Assembly: GCA_947447985.1 (NCBI GenBank)
Contig: CANFLX010000016.1
Span: forward strand, 1 to 57,153
DNA: 57,153 nt
Reading direction: 5' to 3'
DNA from: Comamonadaceae bacterium
Lineage (GTDB): Bacteria; Pseudomonadota; Gammaproteobacteria; Burkholderiales; Burkholderiaceae_C
Each line of letters opens with the position of its first letter. The first letter of the stretch is position 1. The notes under the pieces are model-generated. The model was not told where the DNA came from. It searched no databases and was given only the letters and a program-made list of their open reading frames with translations. Below are positions 14,893 through 24,699 of this stretch, one piece after another. The position numbers and the translations under genes were made by a program.

Positions 14893-16326
14893 ATGACCCG
14901 TCGCGCCACCAAAATTGTTGCCACCCTGGGCCCCGCCTCCAGCGACCCGGAGATGCTCGAGGCGCTGATCCGCGCCGGAGTCGATGTGGTGCGGCTGAAC
15001 TTCAGCCACGGCAAAGCGCAAGACCACATTGACCGCGCCCGCTTGGTGCGCGAGGCCGCCCAGCGTGCAGGCCGTGAAGTGGCCATCATGGCTGACTTGC
15101 AGGGCCCCAAAATTCGCGTGGGCAAATTTGCCGAAGGCAAGGTGTTTTTGGAGCAAGGCCAGAAGTTTGTGCTCGACGCAGCGCGCACCGAGCTCGGTGA
15201 CATCAACGCGGTGGGCCTGGACTACAAGGCCCTGCCCGACGAGGTGAAAGCCGGTGATGTGCTCTTGCTCAACGACGGCCTGATCGTGATCACGGTGGAT
15301 GCCGTGGTGGGCCAGCAAGTGCACACCACCGTCAAGCTCGGTGGCGAACTGTCCAACAACAAAGGCATCAACAAGCAAGGTGGTGGCCTGACCGCCCCGG
15401 CGCTGACGGCCAAAGACATGGAAGACATCCGCACGGCCATGAGCTTTCAGGCGGACTATGTGGCGGTGAGCTTTCCAAAAAATGCCACCGACATGGAAAT
15501 GGCGCGTCAGCTGTGCAACGTGGCCGCCGAGCCCTTCAACCACAAGCCGGGCCTGATTGCCAAAATCGAGCGTGCCGAGGCCATCCCCAAGTTGCTGGAA
15601 ATTTTGCTGGCCAGCGACGGCATCATGGTGGCGCGCGGTGACCTGGCCGTCGAAGTGGGCAACGCCGCAGTGCCTGCGCTGCAAAAGCGCATGATCAAGC
15701 TGGCCCGCGAGCACGACAAGGTGGTGATTACTGCCACCCAGATGATGGAGTCCATGATCACCAACCCGGTGCCCACCCGCGCCGAAGTGAGCGACGTGGC
15801 CAATGCCGTGCTTGACGGCACCGACGCGGTCATGCTGTCGGCAGAAACCGCAGCAGGCAAATACCCGCTGGAAACGGTCAAGGAAATGGCGCAAATCTGC
15901 CTGGCCGCCGAAAGTGGCGAGGACTCCAAGCTGGATGCCGACTTTATTGGCAAGACCTTTGCCCGCATCGACCAGGCGATTGCCATGGGTGCGCTGTTCA
16001 CCGCCCACCACATGGGTGCCAAAGCGATTGTGGCCATGAGCGACAGCGGATCGACCGCGTTGTGGATGAGCCGCCACCTGATTCAGGTGCCGATTTACGC
16101 CATCACGCCCAAAGTGGTGAGCCAACGCAAGATGACCCTGTACCGCAATGTGCGTCCCTTGTTGATGGGCGCAGTGGCCGACCGCGACAACGCCTTGCGC
16201 GATGCGGAACAGCAACTCAAGGCCCTGGGCATCGTTGCCTCGGGTGACGTGTACGCGATTACCTGCGGCGAACCGATGGGTGCGCCGGGGGGTACCAATA
16301 TGCTCAAAATTTGCCGCGTGGCCTGA
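14893..16326 (+). CDS. pyk: Pyruvate kinase
   Basis: This glycolytic enzyme transfers phosphate from phosphoenolpyruvate to ADP. It has 477 residues. Conserved segments in order are KIVATLGPASS, VVRLNFSHG, MADLQGPKIRVG, IAKIERAEA with the active-site lysine, MVARGDLAVEVG and TATQMMESM. The C-terminal domain is complete. The ATG at 14893 has AGGAG nine bases upstream; an ATG 16 codons earlier lacks one. The fba gene follows in the same direction after 110 bp, grouping two glycolytic genes. Confidence 0.98.
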   Translation: MTRRATKIVATLGPASSDPEMLEALIRAGVDVVRLNFSHGKAQDHIDRARLVREAAQRAGREVAIMADLQGPKIRVGKFAEGKVFLEQGQKFVLDAARTELGDINAVGLDYKALPDEVKAGDVLLLNDGLIVITVDAVVGQQVHTTVKLGGELSNNKGINKQGGGLTAPALTAKDMEDIRTAMSFQADYVAVSFPKNATDMEMARQLCNVAAEPFNHKPGLIAKIERAEAIPKLLEILLASDGIMVARGDLAVEVGNAAVPALQKRMIKLAREHDKVVITATQMMESMITNPVPTRAEVSDVANAVLDGTDAVMLSAETAAGKYPLETVKEMAQICLAAESGEDSKLDADFIGKTFARIDQAIAMGALFTAHHMGAKAIVAMSDSGSTALWMSRHLIQVPIYAITPKVVSQRKMTLYRNVRPLLMGAVADRDNALRDAEQQLKALGIVASGDVYAITCGEPMGAPGGTNMLKICRVA

Positions 16327-16436
16327 AGTCTTGGAGGGGGCTGGTCCCGCCAGCGGGGCCCGGGGGGTGAATATCTGAGGCTAGAATCCGCTCGCTTTAT
16401 AGTTACCAAGCAGTTACCAACCCTCGGAGAATCTTT

Positions 16437-17501
16437 ATGGCACTCGTTTCCCTGCGCGAATTGTTAGACCATGCCGCCCTCCAGGGCTATGGCATCCCCG
16501 CTTTCAACGTCAACAACCTGGAGCAAATCCAGGCCGTCATGGAGGCTGCCACCGAGGTGGGTGCTCCGGTGATCCTGCAGGCCAGTGCGGGTGCGCGCAA
16601 GTACGCAGGGGAAGTGTTCATCAAGCATCTGGTTGCCGCAGCGGTTGAAGCCTATCCCAAGGTGCCCCTGGTGATGCACCAGGACCATGGCCAAAGCCCC
16701 GCGGTGTGCCAAGGCGCAATCGACCTGGGCTTTAGCTCGGTCATGATGGACGGCAGCTTGGAGGCCGACGGCAAGACCATCGCCAGCTACGAGTACAACG
16801 TGGACGTGACCCAAAAAGTGGTGGCCATGGCCCACGCCCGGGGTGTGACGGTCGAAGGCGAACTGGGCTGTCTGGGCTCCTTGGAGACCATGAAAGGCGA
16901 CAAAGAAGACGGTCACGGCACCGACGCCACCATGACCATGGACCAACTCCTGACCGACCCCGAGCAGGCGGCCGACTTTGTCCAACGCACCCAGCTCGAC
17001 GCGCTCGCCATTGCCATTGGCACCAGCCACGGCGCCTACAAGTTCACGCGCAAGCCCACCGGCGACATTCTGGCCATTGAGCGCATCAAGGAAATCAACC
17101 GCCGCCTGCCCAACACCCACCTGGTGATGCATGGCTCGAGCAGCGTGCCGCAGGACTTGCTGGCCCTGATCAACCAGTACGGCGGCAAGATGAAAGAAAC
17201 CTACGGTGTGCCGGTGGAAGAGATCCAAAAAGCCATTCAATTCGGCGTGCGCAAAATCAACATCGACACCGACATCCGCCTGGCCATGACGGCGGCCTGC
17301 CGCAAGTTTTTGGCGGAAAACCCCGACAAGTTCGATGCCCGCGAATGGCTCAGGCCCGCCCGTGAAGCCGCCAAACAGCTTTGCAAGCAGCGCTTTCTTG
17401 AGTTCGGCTGCGAAGGCCAGGGCCCAAAGATCAAGGGCGACAGCCTGTCGGTCGTGGCCGCCAAGTACAGCCGGGGCGAGCTGGCGCAGGTCGTTCAGTA
17501 A
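16437..17501 (+). CDS. fba: Fructose-bisphosphate aldolase, class II (Calvin-cycle subtype)
   Basis: This class II (zinc-dependent) aldolase of 354 residues cleaves fructose 1,6-bisphosphate. [10 protein letters not shown] contains the catalytic Asp83 and zinc ligand His84. Other motifs are [43 protein letters not shown] and [12 protein letters not shown]. Length and sequence fit the Calvin-cycle subtype (CbbA-like) used generally in betaproteobacteria; no RuBisCO genes are in the window. GGAGA lies six bases before the ATG. TATAGT at 16398-16403 may be its -10. Confidence 0.97.
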   Translation: MALVSLRELLDHAALQGYGIPAFNVNNLEQIQAVMEAATEVGAPVILQASAGARKYAGEVFIKHLVAAAVEAYPKVPLVMHQDHGQSPAVCQGAIDLGFSSVMMDGSLEADGKTIASYEYNVDVTQKVVAMAHARGVTVEGELGCLGSLETMKGDKEDGHGTDATMTMDQLLTDPEQAADFVQRTQLDALAIAIGTSHGAYKFTRKPTGDILAIERIKEINRRLPNTHLVMHGSSSVPQDLLALINQYGGKMKETYGVPVEEIQKAIQFGVRKINIDTDIRLAMTAACRKFLAENPDKFDAREWLRPAREAAKQLCKQRFLEFGCEGQGPKIKGDSLSVVAAKYSRGELAQVVQ

Positions 17502-17564
17502 GCGCGTGTGCTGCGGCGCAGCACCCTGCGCCTGGCAAGCTTGAACTTGCGATAATTGCAGGCT

Positions 17565-18473
17565 ATGACTTCAGCCCTGCACACCTCTGCCCTTAAATCC
17601 CTCACGCTGCTTGCCCGCGGCAAAGTTCGCGACAACTACGCGGTGGGCAGCAACCGCATTCTGATGGTGGCCAGCGACCGGCTCAGCGCCTTTGACGTGA
17701 TCATGGGCGAGCCGATTCCGGGCAAAGGCGCACTGCTGACGCAAATGGCATTGTTCTGGTTTGACAAGCTGGGGCCTGGCGGCCTCAATATTTGCCCCAT
17801 CCACCTGACCGGCGATGCGCCTGAGAGCGTGGTCACACCGGAGGAAGTCGCGCAGGTGCGCGGCCGCTCCATGCTGGTCAAACGCTTGAAGCCCCTGCCC
17901 GTAGAAGCCGTGGTGCGCGGCTACCTGGCGGGCAGCGGTTGGAAGGAATACCAGCACAACGGCGCGGTCTGCGGCGTGGCCCTGCCGCCCGGCTTGCACA
18001 ATGCGTCTAAGCTGCCTGCGCCGATTTACACCCCGGCGGCCAAGGCCGCGGTGGGCGACCATGACGAAAACATCACCTTTGAGCAGACCGTGGCCATGAT
18101 CGGTGCCGACCTGGCCACCCGCATCCGCGACCTGAGCATTGCGCTGTACGAAGCGGCAGCCGCCTTTGCGCTGACCAAGGGCATCATCATTGCCGACACC
18201 AAGTTCGAGTTCGGCTTGGACGCCGACGGCACCTTGACCTTGATGGACGAGGTGCTTACGCCCGACTCTTCGCGCTTCTGGCCGCTGGAAAGTTACCAAG
18301 AGGGTACCAACCCGCCCAGCTACGACAAGCAGTTTGTGCGCGACTGGCTGGAAGGCGCGCTGGTGGACGGCAAGCCTTGGGACAAAACCCCGCCCGCACC
18401 CCGCGTGCCGGACGCGGTGATTCAAAAAACAGCCGCCAAGTACCAGGAAGCCTTGGCCCGCCTGACGGCCTGA
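17565..18473 (+). CDS. purC: Phosphoribosylaminoimidazole-succinocarboxamide synthase
   Basis: SAICAR synthetase joins aspartate to CAIR in purine synthesis. The 302-residue length is that of the longer bacterial/yeast type. Recognisable stretches are [58 protein letters not shown] and [16 protein letters not shown]. The ATG at 17565 starts three codons after an in-frame TTG. A GATAAT 7-12 bases before the ATG may be a -10 element, implying a very short leader. It converges with imuB, with 18 bp between stops. Confidence 0.96.
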   Translation: MTSALHTSALKSLTLLARGKVRDNYAVGSNRILMVASDRLSAFDVIMGEPIPGKGALLTQMALFWFDKLGPGGLNICPIHLTGDAPESVVTPEEVAQVRGRSMLVKRLKPLPVEAVVRGYLAGSGWKEYQHNGAVCGVALPPGLHNASKLPAPIYTPAAKAAVGDHDENITFEQTVAMIGADLATRIRDLSIALYEAAAAFALTKGIIIADTKFEFGLDADGTLTLMDEVLTPDSSRFWPLESYQEGTNPPSYDKQFVRDWLEGALVDGKPWDKTPPAPRVPDAVIQKTAAKYQEALARLTA

Positions 18474-18491
18474 CTGTGTGACAGCCTGAAC

Positions 18492-19964
18492 TCAGGCAAA
18501 CAAGCCGTGCAAATACCACTGGCTGGGCACAGAAGGCGCAGCGGGCACAGCGTGGCCGCGCGCGCCGCTCAACCGTTCGCAGTAAATCCACAGCAGGCCG
18601 TGGCGCTGGCTGCGGGCGATGAAATAGTCGCGCAAAGTGGGTGTCTCGCCCTCCAGCCATCCGGCCTCTAGGCGCTGCGGCCCCACCAACAAAGTCAGCG
18701 GGCCGTGGAACTGGGGCTGTGCCTCGTGCACTACCAGGCTTTGCGGTGCGGCCAGGAGCCAGCTGGGGTAGAGCGCACCCTCGGGCGCCACAGCGGCGTG
18801 GCTCGTGTCGGGTGCTGCCGCGTCTGCGGTGGGCTGCCAGTGCTGCATGTGCTCGGGGCGGTGCTCGGCCTGGGTGCTGACGCAGCGCACCTGCGCGGCC
18901 CCCAGCCGGGCGGCCACCCGCTCCAGCATGTGGTGCAGGCTGTCGCCGCTGCGCACCTTGTCGACCAGCAGGCTGTGGCTCTCGCCCGAGAGCGGCTGGG
19001 TCGACACGGTGCGCAGGCGCAAATAAAGCACCGGTGCGGGCAGCACCACGCGCGCCAGTTGTTCGGCCAGCAGGCGCTCCAGGTGGCGAATGTCTTGCGT
19101 GGCCTGGGCGGTGCGCAGCTCCAGGCGGCCGTAGCCGCTGGCGTCGTGGTGGGCGTCTGTGTGCAGCGCGTTGGAGCGGCGCGCATCGAGCTCCCAGCGC
19201 AGCTCCAGCGCCAGCACGCCGCGCTGGCGTGCGCGCAGCCACTCCAACAGCTGGGCCAGCAAGCGGCGCGCACCAAACAGCAGGGCCGGTGCCGATTCCA
19301 CCTGTGCGGCCAACTCCAGGGGCGCCTCAAACACCTCGGGCAGCCGCAGCCAGGGGTAGACCTCGGGCTGCAAGCCATAGGCCTGGTCCAGCGCGGCCAC
19401 CAGTTCGGCGCCAAAGCGGCGCGCGAGCCCGGCGCGCGGCAGGGCCCGCAGCTCCCCCCAGGTGCGGCAGCCCAGGCGCTCCAGGGTGGGCAGATGCCGC
19501 CGCGCCGCCGCCAGCGCCGTCAAGGGCAGTGCGTCCAGCGGCACGGTGTGGGTGGGCAAGGGCAGGCCCTGCGCATCTTGCGTCTCTGGCGGGCAAAGCG
19601 CCAAGCGGCCCAGCGCGGCCAGTGCGGTCGGCCCTTGCGCACAGGCCAGCGGCCCCAGCGCGGGCGTCAGCAACTTGTGCAGCAATGCGGGCCGCCCGCC
19701 AAACAGGCGCTCGCTGGCAGAGGTTTCGAGCACCAGGCTGCCGTCCACCTCGGCCACCCAGGGTGTGAGCTGCAGCGCGCGCCAGGCCAGCGCCACCCGC
19801 GGGTCGGTCAAGCGGCTGGCGCTGTCGGCGCCGGAGTGGGGCGGTAGCGGATCTAAGCGCAGTGCCAGCCAGTGGCGCGGCGCTTGTGCTGCCTGTGTCG
19901 CGCTGCCCACCGTGCTCGCAAGGGCATTGGTAATGGGGGGGATGTGTACCCTGCTGTGGGCCAT
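18492..19964 (-). CDS. imuB: ImuB-like Y-family polymerase-related protein
   Basis: This 490-residue protein belongs to the ImuB/DNA polymerase Y family group. Recognisable parts are HWLALRLDPLPP near the start, WVAEVDGSLVLETSASERLFGG, a helix-hairpin-helix-like stretch (LERLGCRTWGELRALPRAG) and the C-terminal RDYFIARSQRHGLLWIYCERL...WYLHGLFA. ImuB is a catalytically inactive adaptor that links the error-prone polymerase ImuC (DnaE2) to the beta clamp and ImuA; the acidic catalytic residues of active Y-family enzymes are not apparent. It starts 13 bp after imuA stops. No dnaE2 gene follows: the next gene is the convergent purC. Confidence 0.85.
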   Translation of the reverse strand: MAHSRVHIPPITNALASTVGSATQAAQAPRHWLALRLDPLPPHSGADSASRLTDPRVALAWRALQLTPWVAEVDGSLVLETSASERLFGGRPALLHKLLTPALGPLACAQGPTALAALGRLALCPPETQDAQGLPLPTHTVPLDALPLTALAAARRHLPTLERLGCRTWGELRALPRAGLARRFGAELVAALDQAYGLQPEVYPWLRLPEVFEAPLELAAQVESAPALLFGARRLLAQLLEWLRARQRGVLALELRWELDARRSNALHTDAHHDASGYGRLELRTAQATQDIRHLERLLAEQLARVVLPAPVLYLRLRTVSTQPLSGESHSLLVDKVRSGDSLHHMLERVAARLGAAQVRCVSTQAEHRPEHMQHWQPTADAAAPDTSHAAVAPEGALYPSWLLAAPQSLVVHEAQPQFHGPLTLLVGPQRLEAGWLEGETPTLRDYFIARSQRHGLLWIYCERLSGARGHAVPAAPSVPSQWYLHGLFA

Positions 19965-19977
19965 GGCCGGACGCCCA

Positions 19978-20706
19978 TCAGCCTGCCACGGCCAGCAACT
20001 GGCGCAGCACCGGCGCACGGGCTGCCAAGTGCAGGGGCTCTGCCAGGGGCGGGCCGCGGCGCTTGAGCACATCCACCCGCAGGCGGGCATCGGCCTCGAC
20101 CGAGAGCTGCAAGCGCAGCACGGCGGGCGACGCGTCTTGGTGGGTTTGCTCGCTGCGCATGACAAACAGCAGTTTGTGGTGTTCGGCGGCCGCCAGGTGC
20201 AAGCGGCGCAGCTGCTCGGTGCGGGCCTGCGGCAGCCAGGCCAGCACCGCGTCCACCGGCGCGCAGCGCAGTGCCTGCTCGGTAGCCCACAGCAGGCTGG
20301 CGCTGTGCGCTGAACCGCCACGGTGGCTGGGCGTGGGGCCTGTGGGCAGACTGAAGCACAGCAGGCGTTGCGCTGCCAAACCTTGCACGGCCAGGGCTGG
20401 CACAAAAGGCAGGTGCGGCGGCGCCACCAGCACCACCGGCCCCGCGCCGCAGCGCGCCAGCGCCGGGGCCAGCAAGCGCCATTCGTTGTGCACGCCCGGT
20501 GCCTGCAGCAGCTCGGTCAAAGCTCCGACCGGCCAACCTCCGCCGGGTAAATGCAGGTCGAGCAAAGCCTCTCCCGTGGCCACGGTACGCTGGGGTGCCA
20601 GCGCCAGCGCGTCGGCCCGCCAGACGTCAGAATGCAGCGCATCCAGCCCCTGCGCGTCGGGCAGGCGGGGGTCTGAAAACGCGGCAAAGGCTTGTTGGGC
20701 GGCCAT
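19978..20706 (-). CDS. imuA: ImuA-like RecA-related SOS mutagenesis protein
   Basis: This 242-residue ImuA (SulA/RecA-like) protein is known in the mutasome to bind ImuB and RecA. Family features are a start with variable tail, LHLPGGGWPVGALTELLQAPGVHNEWRLLAPALA, PVVLVAPPHLPFVPAL and VDAVLAWLPQARTEQLRRLHLAA. It lacks a canonical Walker A loop, as expected. A near-perfect LexA box lies 11 bp upstream of its ATG, overlapping the -10 of a good promoter. It is the first gene of an imuA-imuB operon. Confidence 0.87.
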   Translation of the reverse strand: MAAQQAFAAFSDPRLPDAQGLDALHSDVWRADALALAPQRTVATGEALLDLHLPGGGWPVGALTELLQAPGVHNEWRLLAPALARCGAGPVVLVAPPHLPFVPALAVQGLAAQRLLCFSLPTGPTPSHRGGSAHSASLLWATEQALRCAPVDAVLAWLPQARTEQLRRLHLAAAEHHKLLFVMRSEQTHQDASPAVLRLQLSVEADARLRVDVLKRRGPPLAEPLHLAARAPVLRQLLAVAG

Positions 20707-20717
20707 TTATTCACATA

Positions 20718-20737
20718 TACTGTTTATATACACAGTA
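20718..20737 (-). promoter_or_regulatory. LexA (SOS) operator of imuAB
   Basis: TACTGTTTATATACACAGTA fits the SOS consensus CTGT-N8-ACAG with flanking TA on both sides, differing from the E. coli consensus at only two inner positions. It overlaps the -10 of the imuA promoter and sits 11 bp from the start codon, a typical repression geometry. This implies SOS induction of imuAB. Confidence 0.92.
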
Positions 20738-20762
20738 TATTGCGCATGGCTTTGCGCGTCCA
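20734..20762 (-). promoter_or_regulatory. imuA promoter
   Basis: On the minus strand, TGGACG (20757-20762) and TATACT (20734-20739) are separated by exactly 17 bases. The -10 shares bases with the LexA operator. Transcription would start about 20 bases before the imuA ATG. Confidence 0.7.
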
Positions 20763-20776
20763 CTCTTTCCGCAGAT

Positions 20777-21046
20777 TTAGTCGGGTATTGCCGCCTTGGC
20801 GTGTCGCTGGTTGTTGCACTTGCCGTGGCTGATGGCCAGGTTGTCCTGGTGGCTGCTGCCACCTTCGCTCAAGGGCCGGATGTGCTCCAGCGTGGCGTCT
20901 TGCGGCAGCACATGCTGGCCGCACAGCCAGCACGGCACCACGCCATGGAGCTGGCGCGCCACGGTTTTGTAGATCTTGTCGCGGGTCAGGGAGAGTCGGC
21001 TCATCAGTAGAAATTTTCTCTTTGGGGGCTGGTTGCTGGCGCTCAT
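20777..21046 (-). CDS. HNH endonuclease family protein
   Basis: This is a small HNH nuclease (89 residues from the ATG at 21046; an ATG at 21004 gives 75). The motif reads VPCWLCGQHV, then ATLEHIRPLSEGGSSHQDNL and SHGKCNNQRH, with two Cys pairs likely binding zinc and the H...N...H metal-finger. Such stand-alone HNH proteins are common and mostly uncharacterised. It lies upstream of imuA on the same strand. The LexA-controlled promoter lies between them, so it need not share SOS control. About 107 bp separate it from the divergent recC start. Confidence 0.82.
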   Translation of the reverse strand: MSASNQPPKRKFLLMSRLSLTRDKIYKTVARQLHGVVPCWLCGQHVLPQDATLEHIRPLSEGGSSHQDNLAISHGKCNNQRHAKAAIPD

Positions 21047-21153
21047 GGTAGCTGCCTGGCCGCTGGTGCGCCTCACTGCAATTTGTTCGTGTCCACGCTG
21101 CAAACCTAGGCCTCAACCCTCACAATTGCCCTACTTTCACCGCCTTTGCCTCC

Positions 21154-24100
21154 GTGTCCTCTTCCACCCTCTCTCGCCCACCCCGCCTGCAACCGGGCTT
21201 CGTGGCGTTTCACAGCAACCGGGCTGAAAACCTGGTGGAGGTGGTGGCCGGGTGGTTGCAGCGCGCGCCGCTGCCGCCGCTGGTGGAAGAAGTCATCCTG
21301 GTGCAAAGCAATGGCATGGCCGAGTGGCTGAAGATGGAGCTGGCGCGCCGGGGTGGCGTGTGTGCGGCCACGCGGGTGGAGCTGCCTTCGCGCTTCTTGT
21401 GGCGCACCTACCGCCAGGTGCTGGGCGCGCAGGCCGTGCCCAGCGAGTCGCCCCTGGACAAGCTGCCCATGGCCTGGCGCCTGATGGAGTTGCTCCCCAG
21501 CCTGCTGGGCGAGCCGGTGTTTGCGCCGGTGGCGGGCTTTTTGCAGGACGACGATCCCGCGCGCTTGCTGCAGCTGTGCAATGCGCTGGCCGACCTCTAT
21601 GACCAGTACCAAAACTACCGCAGCGACTGGCTCAATGCCTGGGCCGCCGGGCACGACCATGTGCTGCTGGCCAATGGCACACCCCAGGCGCTGGCCGACG
21701 ACCAGCGCTGGCAAGCTGCGCTGTGGCGTGCGCTGCTCGCCACCTTGAGCGCAGCGCAACAGCAGTGCATACGCCCGCGCCTGCACCAGCAGTTTTTGCA
21801 GCACCTGGCCCGTGGCGAGACCATGGCGCAGCCGGTGGCCCAGCGGGTCACGGCCTTTGGCATGAGCCACATGCCCGCAGCCACCTTGCAAGCCCTGGCG
21901 GCGCTGGCACCGCACAGCCAGGTGATCCTGGCCCTGCCCAACCCCTGCCGCTACTACTGGGGCGACATCATGGACGGGCGCGAGTTGCTGCATGCGCAGC
22001 GCAGACGTCAGCCGCTGCGCAAAGGCCAAGAGCTGTCGCACCTGCCGCTGCAAGACATGCATGCCCACGCCCACCCGCTCCTAGCGGCCTGGGGCCGCCA
22101 GAGCCGGGACTTTGTGCGCCTGCTCGACACGGTGGATGACGCCGAACACAGCAAGCGGCAATTTGCGCTCGCCAAGATTGATCTCTTCGACGAAGAAGAA
22201 GAATCAGAGCGCACACCGCTGCTGCACCAGGTGCAAATGCGCATCCGCGACCTGATGCCGCTGCAAGAGCATCCGTGCAATGTGATCCCGGCGCAGGACC
22301 GCTCCATCGTCTTTCACAGCGCCCACAGCGCGGTGCGCGAGTTGGAGGTGCTGCAAGACCAGTTGCTGCAGGCGCTGGCACAGCCCCCGCAGCACGCGGG
22401 CCAAGCGCCTTTGAACCCGCGCGACATCATCGTCATGGTGCCCGACATCGAGCTGCTGGCCCCGGCCATTCGCGCGGTGTTTGGCCAGTACAAACGCGGC
22501 GATGCGCGCTACATCCCCTTCGACATTGCCGACATGAGCGCCCAGGCCAGCAGCCCGCTGATTGCTGCGGTCGAGTGGCTCTTGCGCCTGCCCACGCAGC
22601 GCTGCCGCATGAGCGAGCTGATCGACCTGCTCGAGGTGCCCGCAGTCGCGGCGCGCTTTGGCCTGGCAGCGGAGTCGCTGCCCCGATTGACACAGTGGAT
22701 GGCGGGCGCAGGCATCCGCTGGGGCCTGAACGCGGAGCACCGCAGCGCCTTGGGGCTGGATGCCTGTGGCGAGCAAAACAGCGCCTGGTTTGGCTTGCAA
22801 CGCATGCTGCTGGGTTATGCCAGTGGCGCCCAAACGGTGGACGACCCGCTGCCCGGTTTGCAGACCATAGAGCCCTATGCCGAAGTCGGTGGCCTGGAGG
22901 CGGAGTTGGCGGGCTCGTTGGCGCACCTGCTGCAGGCTTTGCTGCGCTGGTGGTCGATGGCCAGCACGCGCGCCACGCCCGCCGAGTGGGTGGAGCATTG
23001 CCAAACCCTGCTGGGCGACATGGTGCACGCCGAAACGGAGGCCGACCGCTTGGCCCTGGCCGCGCTCTTGGATGGTTTGCGCGCCTGGCAACAGGTGTGT
23101 GAAGAAGCCGGTTTTGTGCAGCCCGTGCCCATCACGGTGGCGCGTGCCGCCTGGTTGCAAGCGCTGGAAATGCCCAAAGCGCAGCAGCGTTTTCGCGCCG
23201 GGGGCATCACCTTTTGCACCTTGATGCCCATGCGCGCGATTCCCTTTGAGGTGGTGTGCCTCTTGGGCATGAACGAGGGCGACTACCCCCGGCGTGGTAC
23301 CCACAGCGACTTTGACCTCATGGCCTTGCCCGGCGTGGGCCGCCCCGGCGACCGCTCGCGCCGCGATGACGACCGCCAGCTCATGCTCGAGTCGGTGCTG
23401 TCGGCGCGGCGCATGCTGTATGTGAGCTGGAGCGGGCGCAGTGTGCGCGACAACGCGGAGCAGCCCGCCTCGGTGCTGGTGGCCCAGCTGCGCGACTACC
23501 TGCGTGCCGGCTGGGGCGATGCGGTGGTTCAAAGCCGCACCACCGAGCATCCGCTGCAACCTTTTAGCCGCCGCTACTTTGAAGCGGGCAGCCCCCTGTT
23601 CAGCTTTGCCAGCGAGTGGCGCGCGATGCACCAGGCGCCTGCCGCCGATGCCGCCGATGCCGCCGAGGGCCAAGGCCTGCCCGCGTCGGCAGCCGCCAAT
23701 ACGGTGCCACTCACGCTGCAGCAACTCACGCAGTTTTTGCGCAAACCAGCCAAGGCCTTTTTCCGCCAGCGCTTGCTGGTGGTGTTTGACGAAGACGACG
23801 CCGAGGTGTTGGACGAAGAGCGCTTTGCCTTGGACGCTTTGGACCAGTACCAGCTGGTGCAAGACTTGTTCACGCGGGCCGCAGGCGTCGCCAGCAGCGC
23901 CGATGCGGCCGAGCAGGTGCAGGGCGCCTTGGCCCATTTGCGCAGGGCGGGTGCTTTGCCCATGCAAGGCCTGGGCGATTTGGAGCAGCAGAAATTGCAA
24001 TCGGGCGTCGCGGCCATGGTGCAGGCCTGGCACACGCAGCAAGCCCGCTTTCCCCACCACGCCGCGCGCCAAAGTGTGCGTGTGGAGGTGGATGGCCTGG

Positions 24101-24699
24101 CGCTGGAAGACTGGGTCGATGGCCTGCGCCATGCCGTACCCGATGCCGATGGCAAGGCACAGACAGCCTGGCTGGACTTTTCGCCCAGCCGCTTGTGCGC
24201 AGCGAAGCGCAGCGCGAAGCCACGCCCCCTGCAACTGCTGGGTGCCTGGTTGCGCAGCCTGGCCACGGCCGCTTGCGGCGTGCAAGCCACGGGCGTGCTG
24301 GTGGGGCGTGACAGCGTGATTGAAATCTCTGCCATGGCCCCGGAGCCCGCGCGCCAGACCTTGGGGCAGCTGCTGCAGCTGTGGCAGCAAGGCATGCAGT
24401 CGCCGCTGCCGCTGCCACCCAAAACAGCACTGGCATGGCAGCAGGCTATTGCCGATCCGGGCAAAGCCTACCGCGATGCGCGCAAGCAATACGAGGGCGA
24501 CGAGCAAACCCGTGGCGACCTGGAAGAAGCCTGCATGGCGCGCGTCTTTGCAAACTTCGAGGACCTGGCGGCCGATGGCCGCTTTGCTGCTTTGGCCCAG
24601 GCGATCTACCAGCCGCTCTTGGACTGGCAGCGCGACCATGTGAAAGCCACGCTGCATCCGCAAGCGGCGGGCGACGCCAGCGAGGGAGAGGACGAATGA
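21154..24699 (+). CDS. recC: Exodeoxyribonuclease V subunit gamma (RecC)
   Basis: RecC (1181 residues) is the Chi-recognising subunit of RecBCD, which processes double-strand ends for recombination. It begins GFVAFHSNRAENLVEVVAGWL and VILVQSNGMAEWLKMELA, the hallmark RecC start. It continues with the inactive helicase-like and nuclease-like folds (ITFCTLMPMRAIPFEVVCLLGM, FDLMALPGVGRPGDRSRRDDDR). It uses a GTG start at 21154, and no ATG fits the conserved N-terminus. Its last codons overlap the recB ATG (ATGA), so translation is coupled. Confidence 0.95.
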   Translation: MSSSTLSRPPRLQPGFVAFHSNRAENLVEVVAGWLQRAPLPPLVEEVILVQSNGMAEWLKMELARRGGVCAATRVELPSRFLWRTYRQVLGAQAVPSESPLDKLPMAWRLMELLPSLLGEPVFAPVAGFLQDDDPARLLQLCNALADLYDQYQNYRSDWLNAWAAGHDHVLLANGTPQALADDQRWQAALWRALLATLSAAQQQCIRPRLHQQFLQHLARGETMAQPVAQRVTAFGMSHMPAATLQALAALAPHSQVILALPNPCRYYWGDIMDGRELLHAQRRRQPLRKGQELSHLPLQDMHAHAHPLLAAWGRQSRDFVRLLDTVDDAEHSKRQFALAKIDLFDEEEESERTPLLHQVQMRIRDLMPLQEHPCNVIPAQDRSIVFHSAHSAVRELEVLQDQLLQALAQPPQHAGQAPLNPRDIIVMVPDIELLAPAIRAVFGQYKRGDARYIPFDIADMSAQASSPLIAAVEWLLRLPTQRCRMSELIDLLEVPAVAARFGLAAESLPRLTQWMAGAGIRWGLNAEHRSALGLDACGEQNSAWFGLQRMLLGYASGAQTVDDPLPGLQTIEPYAEVGGLEAELAGSLAHLLQALLRWWSMASTRATPAEWVEHCQTLLGDMVHAETEADRLALAALLDGLRAWQQVCEEAGFVQPVPITVARAAWLQALEMPKAQQRFRAGGITFCTLMPMRAIPFEVVCLLGMNEGDYPRRGTHSDFDLMALPGVGRPGDRSRRDDDRQLMLESVLSARRMLYVSWSGRSVRDNAEQPASVLVAQLRDYLRAGWGDAVVQSRTTEHPLQPFSRRYFEAGSPLFSFASEWRAMHQAPAADAADAAEGQGLPASAAANTVPLTLQQLTQFLRKPAKAFFRQRLLVVFDEDDAEVLDEERFALDALDQYQLVQDLFTRAAGVASSADAAEQVQGALAHLRRAGALPMQGLGDLEQQKLQSGVAAMVQAWHTQQARFPHHAARQSVRVEVDGLALEDWVDGLRHAVPDADGKAQTAWLDFSPSRLCAAKRSAKPRPLQLLGAWLRSLATAACGVQATGVLVGRDSVIEISAMAPEPARQTLGQLLQLWQQGMQSPLPLPPKTALAWQQAIADPGKAYRDARKQYEGDEQTRGDLEEACMARVFANFEDLAADGRFAALAQAIYQPLLDWQRDHVKATLHPQAAGDASEGEDE

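Noticed and set aside
14878..16215. 445-codon minus-strand frame opposite pyk
   Set aside because: His- and Gly-rich shadow of a clearly real pyruvate kinase gene.
16338..16366. GC-rich hairpin between pyk and fba as a terminator
   Set aside because: The stem GCTGG/CCAGC is short and followed by G-rich sequence, not a T-run.
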